From: Blasia pusilla | Lineage: Eukaryota > Marchantiophyta > Marchantiopsida > Blasiales | Direction of reading: 5' to 3' | Assembly: GCA_050084515.1 (NCBI GenBank) | Contig: CM114275.1 | Location: forward strand, 21,018,001-21,082,000 | Length of the DNA: 64,000 nt | Part shown: positions 34,600-43,519 of the stretch, piece by piece | Position numbering within the stretch: the stretch's first letter is position 1 | How the letters are laid out: each line of letters begins with the position of its first letter | The notes under the pieces: model-generated | What the model was told of the DNA's origin: nothing | The model's database searches: none | What the model saw: the letters and a program-made list of their open reading frames with translations, nothing else | Position numbers and translations under genes: made by a program

Positions 34600-35720
34600 G
34601 TGCATTTGTGGGGCTCGACCGAGGAGCTTCAACGATTAGCGATCGCGCGTGCAAACCGCGTGGAGCGCAGGCGTTTGCACGAGCGTGACGGGTCGAGGAA
34701 CCCGAGGTAGCGGGAGTGCTACGATGACACCCTTGGATACTACACCCATTGTGTGGTGTACCCGGAGGAGGGTATTCGAGTGTTAGATCTCTTTGGAGGA
34801 TTAGCACCGGGTTAGCTGCTATTTTGCAGGCAGGAGTGCGAATACAACAGAACTTGTATGTGGAGAGTGATGATGTTGCGAGGCGCGTCTCAATACGACA
34901 TGTGGCGCAATTATGCCTACGTTTTCCCGACTTATTGTCTGTGTCCGCAGATCTGGGTACCGAGTTCCCTACCGAGGATATTTTGTTGTTGGGGCGCAAG
35001 ACTTAGAGCGGTAGGGACCATTGATTTGGTCATTGCCGATTGGCCATGTCAGGGCCAATCGAGTGTTGGACGAGGCAGCGGGTTAGCTGACACTCGGTCC
35101 AGGTTGTTTTGGGAGATGTTGAGGGTCTTACGGCACTTGCAGGAGCACCAGTCTCGTTCTCGGCCTACATTCGGAGAATGTGCCGATCTTAGGAGACTCA
35201 GTCACGGGTCGTGATGAGTGCTCATCAGTGCGTGCCTGGATCGCCCGGCAGGTGTTCTTGGACGCGCGGCGAGTGTAGGTTCTAGAGCCCATCGCCCGCG
35301 TCTATGGTGGACCAACTTGGTGCCCCATGCGGTGTTATGGAGGGCGTATCGAGAGTGGGCGCCCCTCCCCTTTGTTAGTGGATTCCATTTCGATCCAGTC
35401 GTCGATCACAGCGGTGAGGCACGATGATCGACCACCGCCGACCGTGGTCAACAGTAGGTAAGCGGGCGGGCTTTGCCCACGTTGTGAGTTTTCCGCTTCC
35501 TATGCATACAAGGAGGCGGTCTTGGCTTGGTTTGGGATGACCAGGTTCAGCGGTTGGTGGAGCCCAACGCCGACGAGAGAGAGCGGCGATGGGATTTCCC
35601 ACAGGAGGACGGCAGTACCATCGATTGTCGAGGCATCACGACACCATGTCTTGGGTCAGCGATGGACTGAATCGCTTGACATGGATCCTCGGCTTGAGAG
35701 TGGTGGCGGCGTCGTATGAG
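34600..35720 (+). pseudogene. Cytosine-5 DNA methyltransferase domain inside Gypsy pol
   Basis: C5 methyltransferases move a methyl group from S-adenosylmethionine to cytosine. Seen here, in canonical order across several frames: motif I EEGIRVLDLFGGL (34765-34803) continuing after a frameshift as TGLAAILQAG and YVESDDVARR; motif IV IDLVIADWPCQGQSS with the catalytic Cys at 35047-35049, then GSGLADTRSRLFWEMLR; motif VI ENVP (from 35174); motif VIII VGSRAHRPRLWWTNL (from 35275); motif IX/X region with ERERRWDFP or MGFPTGG (about 35570-35600) and a LGQ..D..RLTWIL-like end near 35690. At least four frameshifts lie between motifs, so this copy is inactive. The order excludes a rearranged DRM-type domain; PCQ recalls DNMT1/Dcm-type enzymes whereas motif VIII looks more DNMT3/DRM-like, so the subfamily is left open. 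Position between protease and RT marks it as part of the element's polyprotein, not a host gene. Confidence 0.85.
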
Positions 35721-36169
35721 ATCGCGACAGATCACAAAGGTTGCGTTGGTGAGCCCCATGCCTACCGAGACGGTGGAGGCAGTGGCTGGGGGCGAGACCC
35801 GAGGAGATCTACGCACCATGGGAGATCGGGAGAGACACCCTTGGACTTCTTGGGATGTTTTGAAGGTACGCAAGGAGATGATAGCCACAAAGATCGGCGT
35901 GGTTTGGCCGCACGTGGAGGAGATCGAGTTTGCGTTGGTGCAGGAGAGCGGCCGAGTGTTGTTGTTTGAGACGGGGTTGCACCATAGCAACCACCGATAC
36001 CCGCGTCGGAGAGTCCTACCGTAGTCACGATGGAGAGTTGGGAACCAGATATGGGCCCTAAGTTGACAGGAGGATAGCGGCGCCGAATACATCAGTTCCT
36101 CGGGAGTTATAGGAGCCGCTTTGCATTTAGCATGGAGGATTTGGGTGTTGAAGGGACCGGGATCCGCAT

Positions 36170-36735
36170 TGAGTTGTTGAGTGATATGCCGATCTTCCGG
36201 CGATCCCTACAGTACAAAGTGATATGGAGAGGGCTCGATTGAGTAGGAGCCAAGACTTGGTCGGAGCAGGACTAGTGGAGATGTCGCATGGGGAGTATGC
36301 ATCGCCTTTGTCATGCCCGCCAAGAAGGATGTGCATGGCAACCGGACGGATAGGCGGATGTGTGGGGATTATCGACCTATCAATCGTGACGAAGTCCGAT
36401 AGGTATGCCATGCCCACCGCGAGAGATCTTTGATGCGATTGGTCGCGCAAAGGTCTTGATTCATTGATTTTAAGTGGATACCATCACCGCCTATCGATTG
36501 GAGGACAGCAGAAGACGGCATTTTGGGGCATCGATCCTCACGGGAAGGATTGTTTGTACCGGTGGCGGTTCTTACCATTTAGGTTAAAGAACGCCCGGCT
36601 GAGTTTCGAGAGGGTCATGGATAGGATCTTGGGGGTGGATTTTGCTAGGTGTTATATTGATGACATCGTAGTCTTTAGCGCCACGGTTGAGGAGCATGAG
36701 CAACATCTAGAGGAGGTGTTTTGACGATTGCAATT
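36170..36735 (+). pseudogene. Gypsy reverse transcriptase
   Basis: RMCGDYRPINR (about 36356), a FDAIGRAKV...DLSGYHHRLS stretch, KTAFWGIDPHGKDCLYRW, LPFRLKNARLSFERVMDRIL and the catalytic YIDDIVVFS (YxDD at 36653-36664) appear in the right order. Frame changes near 36400-36470 and a TGA at 36722 break it. Confidence 0.85.
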
Positions 36736-37440
36736 ACATGGCTGAAGCTACATCCAGGAAAGTGCAAGTTCTTCTCGACCAGATTGAGTACTTGGGTCAT
36801 ACGATATACCAGGGGCCTTGGTGTTCAACAGATGAAGGTAGAGGCTATCTCATGCATTCCACGCCCTCTGGATGTGAGCCGTGTTTGCGCATTCATGGGA
36901 TTGGCGAACTTCTATCGGCGTCGTCAAGGGATTGATTCGATGGGCACTGACCTTGCTCACCAAGGTGGATCACGAGTGGCACCGGGGATGAGCAGAGCGA
37001 GCATTTCGATTGCTCAGGACAAAGGTTGACGTCCGCACCCATCTTGAGGAGACCGATCGTGGGGGGCGTCCTTTCGATTGCACAGATTGGAGCATGTTGG
37101 GGCTTGGAGCGGTGCTCACCAAAGCATGATGATGAGGGTAGAGAGTTTGTGGTGGCTTACGCTAGCCGCTCGAACAACGCCGCAGAGGCTAATCACGGCT
37201 CGTATGAGGGTGAGTGCTTGGTCGGTGTGGGTGTCGCGCAATTTAGGTGTTACTTATTCGGCAACCCTTTACCATCATCATCGATCATCAACCATCGAAG
37301 TGGTTGATGGAGTCCGGCAAGCTTACAGGAAGCTTGCGAGATGGGCTGTGTTGTTGCAGGAGTATGATTTTCATGTGGTACATAGACTGGAACGCTCAAC
37401 GGGATGCAGATGGGTTGAGTCATAACCCATGCCCGAGTCG
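36736..37440 (+). pseudogene. Gypsy RT thumb and RNase H
   Basis: After the RT core come LHPGKCKFFS, a YLGHTIYQG-like strand, AFMGLANFYRR and then RNase H features: CTDWSMLGLGAVL with the first acidic residue, YASRSNNAAEANHGSYEGE and TIIIDHQPSKWL, ending near DADGLSHNP. The pieces are distributed over all three frames, so several indels are present. Confidence 0.75.
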
Positions 37441-37811
37441 GCGAGATGCGATCGGAGCTCGATGGCATGGAGAGAGTGATAAGGAGTCGGTGTCGGGATG
37501 GCACGCGTCGGCCCTATTTAGGCATGTTGGCTATGGAGAGCGAGTGTGGAGACCGATGGCGAGGTCTAGTGGAGAGTCTTTGGATCCCGAGGCCAGTGAG
37601 GACACGACAAGTGGCCGAGATATTCATGATGATGGAGTAGTCTTAGAGTACCTTCGTACTGGCAGCCTTGCGAGCACCATGGATGCTAGAGAGCGGGATC
37701 GGATCCTACAGACGGTTCCGTTGGGAGGGGACACATGTTTTGAGGGTTTGGGAGGATGGCAGAGTACGCGTAGTGCCGCATCCTTTGCAGAGAGCACGAC
37801 TAGTGTAGCAT

Positions 37812-38429
37812 GCCCACAAGGAGTTTGGTCACTTTGGGGTGAAGCGGACGTATAGCTTGCTCCAGATTCAGTATTGGTGGCGAGGCATGCAGACAGACGT
37901 TCAGCAGTTTGTTGCCAGGTGCATGGTGTGTGATCGGGTCCGAGCATCGTTCAATGCTCCGACTCCACAGTTGCATCCATTACCGATCATGGGCTTAGGG
38001 TATAGATGGAGTTTGGATTTTGCAAGACCTTTGCCCTTGACGGAGCATCACAGTCGTTATGTGTTGGTGATGGTCGAGCACTTCTCGAAGTGGATCGAGT
38101 TGGTTGCATTGCTTGACAAAGCAAGTGAGGGAGTAGCTTATGCCTTCCTTGACAGAGTGCTGAGTCATTATGGCGCACCAATTGAGGTGTTGACAGACCA
38201 GGGTACCAAGTTTCGCGGTGAGTTCCAGGCCTTGTGTGATCAGGCGTTGATCGACCACCGCATGACTTCGCGAGATCATCCTGAGGCGGATGGATTAGCG
38301 GAGAGAGTTGTGCAGAAGGTGAAGAGGGGTTTACGCAAGTATGGCTTGCAGAGAGGTCACCTAGGAGATTGGGACCTCCAGTTGCCATGGTTGGCGATGG
38401 GATCTGATTCAGCGGAAAGGCATCCTTAG
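37812..38429 (+). pseudogene. Gypsy integrase, zinc-binding and catalytic domains
   Basis: The HHCC domain reads AHKEFGHFGVKR (from about 37812) and CMVCDRV. The catalytic triad is Asp in WSLDFARP (38016-38018), Asp in LTDQGTKF (38196-38198) and Glu in ADGLAERVVQ (38301-38303), giving D,D35E spacing. The frame 37839-38429 is intact over this core and then shifts into the C-terminal domain. It would insert the element's DNA into chromosomes. Confidence 0.88.
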
Positions 38430-38446
38430 CGTCTTTTTCACCGCAC

Positions 38447-39049
38447 TTGCTACTTTATGGCGAGAGCCGATTTACTCGCGCCATTCGTCGAGATGCTGGT
38501 GAGGTACTGAACCTTGATGACCTAGATGTATGGGTGCGAGCATGTTCTCAGAGGGCTGAGTTATTTCGGAGAGTGATGGCCATGGCATTCGAGAACTTGG
38601 CGATTGCACAGCATCGGGATACGTTGAGGTATGCGACTATTCGAGGTGGTGGTTATCGACCAACTATCCGGAGGTTTCATCAGGGAGATTATGTCTATTT
38701 GCAGCAGACGGCAGCGACGACGTTGGATGTGAGTGCAGGGCGCACTATCCTGAGAGTGCGTGACATTTTGCCATCGGGTGTTCTCTTGCTGGAGGGACGC
38801 GATGGTATGGTATGGAAGGACCATGTGCGTAATTGTGCGCCATGTCACCTTCCTAACATTGATGGTACAGTAGATCCGAGCTTAGTAGTAGTTCCTGCAT
38901 GCTTGCGTTGTATGTTGTGTGGTTCTGCTCGTGGTGCGGCCACGATGCTAGTCTGTGATGGGTGTTCGAGAGGATGGCATATGGCATGTTTGACGCCACC
39001 TCTCACTAGGGTTCCTCAGGGACGATGGATGTGTCCCAGATGTACATAG
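38447..39049 (+). CDS. Integrase C-terminal domain fused to a PHD finger
   Basis: An intact frame of 200 codons continues the integrase after one frameshift. Residues 1-75 correspond to the end of the integrase core region, residues about 76-140 to the GPY/F-like barrel (FHQGDYVYL, then RVRDILPSGVLLLEGRDG). Residues 155-199 form a full C4HC3 PHD finger: C-x2-C-x11-C-x2-C-x4-H-x2-C-x14-C-x2-C, with CDGCSRGWHMAC and the usual PPL..VP.G.WMCPRC close, ending at a TAG three codons later. PHD fingers generally read histone H3 tails. Plant Gypsy chromoviruses carry a chromodomain at this position, so the finger is likely an alternative targeting module. This is the best preserved coding part of the element. 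Confidence 0.88.
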   Translation: MLLYGESRFTRAIRRDAGEVLNLDDLDVWVRACSQRAELFRRVMAMAFENLAIAQHRDTLRYATIRGGGYRPTIRRFHQGDYVYLQQTAATTLDVSAGRTILRVRDILPSGVLLLEGRDGMVWKDHVRNCAPCHLPNIDGTVDPSLVVVPACLRCMLCGSARGAATMLVCDGCSRGWHMACLTPPLTRVPQGRWMCPRCT

Positions 39050-39230
39050 AGAAGGTAGTTCTACATTCCGACTTGTGTCTATGACATGGATGACAAGGAG
39101 GCGACTAACGATGGGGCCACATGAGCACCCGGCCTTCTTGCTCTTAGCGTCCGAGAGATGTATGTCATGGTAGGTAGGGATAGATGGCTATCTGGAGTAA
39201 GAGGGACCTAACCACTAGCTAGGGGGGTGA

Positions 39231-39358
39231 TTGGAGATATTTTGGTTCTTCTTGTCTCGTTGTTTGGATGCCATGAGTTAGCATGGGATCATGCGTGTTT
39301 GTGTGTGTGTTCGGTGACAGCGATGTATGTTGTGTAGCGATGTGTATGCGTACGACAG
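39231..39358 (+). repeat. Extra copy of the LTR terminal block before the 3' LTR
   Basis: 128 bp from GGAGATATTTTGG to ACGACAG, differing from the true LTR end (39873-40000) by about three transitions. It follows a G-rich tract (TAGGGGGGTGA, 39217-39229) that looks like a polypurine tract. Its presence makes the 3' end block-L-block. Confidence 0.8.
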
Positions 39359-39359
39359 C

Positions 39360-40000
39360 TGTCACGTCTTTTAGGATAGATCGGTGGGATCTAATAGAGC
39401 ACCTTCATGAGTAGTGGAGGACACGCCCAGTAGGTCGAGGGTGACCTGCTGAGGCCCTTGGAAACCTGAGATAGCAGGTTTCCCCTTCGTTTCGGCTCAT
39501 TTAGAGCCATATTAAGGAACTTACTATTTTAGGTAAGTACCATTTTGAGTATATGATCAATTTACTATTTTTGGTAAGTGGCCCTTGACCTCCTACATCA
39601 GGTCAAGAGCCAAGGAGGTGACTTGGGAGAATAGGTTACCATGGAGAGAGTTTGGGAGAGGAAAGGGGTATACCTCAAGGAGAGAGAGCTTGAGAGCTCA
39701 TTCTCTCTTTGTTGAACCTCTTGGCATGAGGCGGCGGAGCTATGGTACCTTGCCTTGTGAGTGTAACCCAAGCCTCTCATTAGGAGAGTGGGTTTGGTTT
39801 GACATGAGAGAGAGTGCACACCTTTGAGAGCTATGGTGTGAGATGGTGGAGAGAGAGATTGGATCTTACTTTATTGGAGATATTTTGGTTCTTCTTGTCT
39901 CGTTGTTTGGACGCCATGAGTTAGCATAGGATCATGCGTGTTTGTGTGTGTGTTCGGTGACAGCGATGTATGTTGTGTAGCGATGTGTATGCGCACGACA
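39360..40000 (+). repeat. 3' LTR of the methyltransferase Gypsy (641 bp)
   Basis: TGTCACG to CGACA. The left 514 bp match the 5' LTR; the last 128 bp match 39231-39358 and, in order, the old LTR at 15557-16361. The flanking GGTC (40001-40004) repeats the bases before the 5' LTR. Confidence 0.88.
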
Positions 40001-40658
40001 GGTCTCTTTGACGTAAGAGGCATATGCACTCAAGTAGTATCACAAATTTTGTAAGGACCAAAACACCACATAGCCGGATAAGTGGGCATTCACCTTAGAA
40101 ATGAGAAGGTTTTTGGCGCCGCACGATCAAGGAACCCAAGCTAGGATTTGATTGCAGCAAATGCAATTGGGAGGCTTAATCGCAAGCGTCATTATTCAAT
40201 TCAAAGAAACGTTGGCGTTGATTGATGATATGTTAGACGCCGACCAAGTCTTCAACTTTTTGGAGGCAATCCCGCCCAAGTTTAAATGGAAATTAAGGGA
40301 GAAAAGTGCATCGCCAATTACCAAGTTGGGGAAGCTAAAGGTGGCCATCAACATGGCTACTCATCTAGTGGTAGACAATGTGAGTCTTGAGAAGCAAAAT
40401 AAGATGGGCACCGTTATGAAGGAAAGGATATTGTTCAGTGGGACGAACAAGAGGAAACCTGATGAAACAAGGTTGCAAGGGGGGTCAGAACCCAAAACAT
40501 TCAAACCTCAACCAAGGCCAAGTTCAAAGCAAGGAGCAACCTTGAGTGAACCGCACACTAGAGGGTATTATGTGAGCAGAGATCTGACTCATTTCAACCG
40601 AGAGTGCCCTAAGGCAAAGGGGAAAATTTCGAGGAAGGCCCGACCGCCACCACAATAA
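40001..40658 (+). pseudogene. Gag of the older Gypsy-type element, C-terminal part
   Basis: Continues the frame interrupted at 29708. The open part 40152-40658 reads LIDDMLDADQVFNFLEAIPP, a Lys-rich linker and a damaged zinc knuckle (HTRGYYVSRDLTHFNRECPK, in which the first two Cys are missing). Plant Gypsy Gag proteins have this layout. In-frame stops precede it. Confidence 0.65.
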
Positions 40659-40713
40659 GCACAAGTAATTAGTAAGCATAAGGGTGTTGATTAGGTAAGG
40701 GGAGAATAACACC

Positions 40714-41001
40714 TTGATATTTAGAGTGATTAATCAAGAGCCCTTCAGGAACGAGTTGAGAGAAGGTGAGGATCCTTCAAAGGATTTGCATCATGATGCT
40801 ATTGAGTGTCAATTTTTAATGGAGGTATTGATTGTAGGGAAATCTATAATTGCGTTGATTGATACAATAGTGACCTACAACTTCCTAGGTCTGAAGGCAG
40901 TGGAGAGGAAAATCTTGGAAGAATTTGGTGATATGCTAACCAGGGAACTTCCAAAAGGGTTGCTTCTTAGCCAAGATGTGGATCATAAGATTGAATTTTA
41001 A
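40714..41001 (+). pseudogene. Protease/RT fragment of the older Gypsy-type element
   Basis: IALIDTIVTYNFLG occupies the place of the protease ALIDSGATxNF motif, with Ser-Gly lost. Shortly after comes EEFGDMLTRELPKGLLLSQD, the start of plant Gypsy RT (ELPKGLPP type). It stops at 41001; the RT core is missing. Confidence 0.65.
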
Positions 41002-41087
41002 CCCGAAATGGACCAATTATGAGGCCATTGTATATGAGGGCCATTGTATATGTTGTCTTTGGTGTCTTTGGTGTTGATGAACCAAGG
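41002..41087. repeat. Junction with short tandem duplications
   Basis: GGCCATTGTATATGA and TCTTTGGTGT words are each duplicated head to tail between the RT fragment of one Gypsy type and the integrase end of another. Such filler duplications are typical of repaired deletions. Confidence 0.5.
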
Positions 41088-41771
41088 TGTTGATCAATAA
41101 TCGACCACGACTTTACTTCACAGAATCTCCTCCAGTCCATCCTCTAAGGCACATGGACTAATAGAGAGGGTTATCCAGATGATCAAGAGAGATTTACATA
41201 AGTATGGCTTGCATAGAGATTACTTAGAAGATTGGAACCTATAGTTCCCATTGTTGGCGATGGAATATATATTCCATAGGCAAGCATCCTTAGCATCTTT
41301 TTCACCTTATTGTTGCTTTATGGGTGAGAGCCTAATTCACCTGCGGCCATTCATTGTGGTGTTGGTTAGGAGTAGAACCTTGATAACCCTTATATATGAA
41401 TGTGAGCATGTTCTCAGAGGGCTGAGTTCTTTTGGTTTGTTATTCCCATGGCATTTGAGAACTTGGCGATTGTGCGTCATTGGGATACCCTGAGGTATAC
41501 GACTATTTGTGAAGATAGTTATCGACCAACGATCTCAAGGTTTCATCACAAAAACTATATATGTCTACTAGCCGCCAATCATACCTACAACGTTGGATGT
41601 TACAGCAAGACACACCATCTTGAGAGTGCATGAGGTATTACCATCCAATGGGCTCTTATTGGAGGGGCGTGATGGTATGACTCAGAAGGACCATGTGCAT
41701 GAGTGTGCTCCATGTCACCTTCCTAACATAGATGGTATAGTTTATCGGAGGTTAGCAGTAGTTCTTGCTAT
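41088..41771 (+). pseudogene. Integrase C-terminal fragment related to the PHD-type Gypsy
   Basis: Matches the younger element piece by piece: KRDLHKYGLHRDYLEDW against KRGLRKYGLQRGHLGDW, ILRVHEVLPSNGLLLEGRDG against ILRVRDILPSGVLLLEGRDG, and CAPCHLPNIDG identical. It ends at VVLA, exactly where the PHD finger begins in the younger copy, because a Copia LTR starts at 41772. Stops and frameshifts are frequent. Confidence 0.75.
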
Positions 41772-42081
41772 TGAAGATTGAGTTACAGTCAAGCTCATGA
41801 GACATCTGAACTGCTATATTTGGTACTCACACGAAGTAGGGAAGCTTAATCTTGGTTAGTCAGTTAAGCACGATTATCTTAACTAGGCTTAGTTAATCAC
41901 AATTAGTCTAACTCGAGACTATGGTTAAGGGTAGGGTTAGGGTTGCTTGTACATATCCTATATAATTGAGAAGAGGACCAGCCTCCACTCATTCTCTCAT
42001 TGCAAATTTTGTTCTCCATGGTGGTGTGTGTGTGTGAGAGCCGTTTTCCACCAGTTATGCTTGTTTAGCAATTTTCCACAT
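41772..42081 (+). repeat. Copia 5' LTR
   Basis: Starts TGAAGATTGAG and ends TTTTCCACA, directly before the primer-binding site. A TATA-like TATATAATTGAGAAG (about 41959) is followed by CATTCTCTCATTGC. Homologous copies are at 28980 and 58654. Confidence 0.85.
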
Positions 42082-42093
42082 AGTATCAGAGCG
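42082..42093 (+). other. Primer-binding site (initiator tRNA-Met type)
   Basis: TAGTATCAGAGC matches the plant Copia primer site TGGTATCAGAGC except for one base, immediately after the LTR. Confidence 0.85.
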
Positions 42094-42582
42094 GGAGGAG
42101 AACATCACTTGAAATTCTTGGTATTTGAAGAGAGAAGAGAGGCAAGAGAAGGCACAATTTCAATTTGGGAAAAGGAAATTTTATTCAGAGCTCAATAGAT
42201 GCAGATTTCAGGTAGAGCTTTGACGGTGATAAAACTTAGGGCTTTCTCGATCGATTCAGCCGTCTGGGTCTACTTTGGCTAGAAAAATGCCAAAGACTTG
42301 TTCTAGACGTCTTGTAGAGCTCATTGAGAGCTTTCCAACGCACCCAAAATTGCTCGATTTTGACACTCTGAGCTCCTACAGTAGCAATTTCAGTGTAGGA
42401 AAGTACAATTAGTGAAGAAAAGTTGTGCATTTTGCTCTCTTCAGGCCAATTTTGACTAGTTTTTTCATACATATGATCAATTTTGGCAAATTCCACGTCG
42501 ATTTCCGTGTATGAGTGGTCTATGCTTCAATTGGAGCAGTAGAAAGCCTGAGATTACGTTTTTGTGAGTGAAATCGTTTATC

Positions 42583-43480
42583 ATGGAGTATTCCTCAGCA
42601 GCAATCACAAGCGAGAAGCTAGACAAGCAGAATTACAATGTTGGAAGTTTCACATGAAACAATTTCTTATGGGTCAAGAACTATGGGAGCTTGTCACGGG
42701 TGATGAGGCCAAGCCAAAAAGGTGACTCAACAGACTTGAATATTCGCGCTTGGAACAAACGCGCAAGGCAAGTAATCCACTACATTTCAATAACGATCAG
42801 TTCGCCAATGATAGGTCATATCCAAGATGTTGATATTCCGAAGGAGGCCTGGGATGGATTGGAAAAGTTGTTCAAGACATCTACAAAAGCCAGAAAGCTT
42901 CAATTAAAACAGTAATTGAACGAAGTGAGGAAAGGATCGTAGAGCATCAATGATTATATTTTGAGTATCAGACATATTGTTGATCAGTTGAATAGCATTG
43001 GAGTAACAGTAGAAGATGATGATCTGATTTTATTCACTCTTCAAGGCCTCCCAAAGGATTACAAGTCCTTTGAGACCTCTATCTCTGTGAGAGAGAAGTA
43101 TCCAACCTTTCAAGAGTTAGTTCCTCTGTTGATTAGTGAAGAGATGCGCCTAGTAAGCAGTAGTAGCTCGTCTAGTCTGCAAGAGAGTACGCTATTTGCA
43201 GATTATGGATCAAACAGAGGCAGAGGTCATGGCAGAAACTTCCGTGGTCGTGGTGGATATCAAGCATATGGAGGAAGAGGCACTCAATATAACGTCACTC
43301 AATCAACTACGAACCAGTTGCAGACACAATCATAAGGTGGTGATGGTGGAAACCGTTGGGGTCGATGTCAGCAGCAGAGGGTCCCTAGATCTTGCAATGG
43401 GATAAAGGGTCACTATGCAAAGTTTTGCTTCAAGAAGAAGGCACATATGAAAACAGAAGCCTTATAGCAACAAAATTATG
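42583..43480 (+). pseudogene. Copia Gag
   Basis: Begins MEYSSAAITSEKLDKQNY (42583), then a frame break, then AWDGLEKLFKTSTKARKLQL, SINDYILSIRHIVDQL and LQGLPKDYKSFETSI, the UBN2-type Gag of plant Copia, followed by a Gly/Arg-rich tail and a damaged knuckle region (CNGIKGHYAKFC). Stops include TAA replacing Gln after LKQ and after QTQS. Confidence 0.8.
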
Positions 43481-43519
43481 TTGAGCAACAACACCAAGAG
43501 CAGTACCAAGAACAACAAC

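Larger units (their letters stand above)
29709..40000 (+). mobile_element. Ty3/Gypsy LTR retrotransposon with DNA methyltransferase and PHD finger
   Basis: The element is bounded by TGTCACG at 29709 and CGACA at 40000, with GGTC on both sides (29705-29708, 40001-40004; AGGTC if the last A is counted outside). Order inside: 5' LTR, long GC-rich leader, gag with zinc knuckle, aspartic protease, cytosine-5 methyltransferase, reverse transcriptase, RNase H, integrase, PHD finger, 3' LTR. It is inserted in frame into the gag of an older element. Coding parts are interrupted by many frameshifts and stops, so this copy cannot make the full polyprotein, although the two LTR copies differ at only about 1% of sites. 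The GC-rich, CG-rich interior contrasts with the AT-rich surroundings. Confidence 0.9.

Noticed and set aside
34749-35719. Host DNA methyltransferase gene or pseudogene inserted by chance
   Set aside because: It lies between protease and RT in the proper strand with no introns, target duplication or flanking break, so it belongs to the retroelement.
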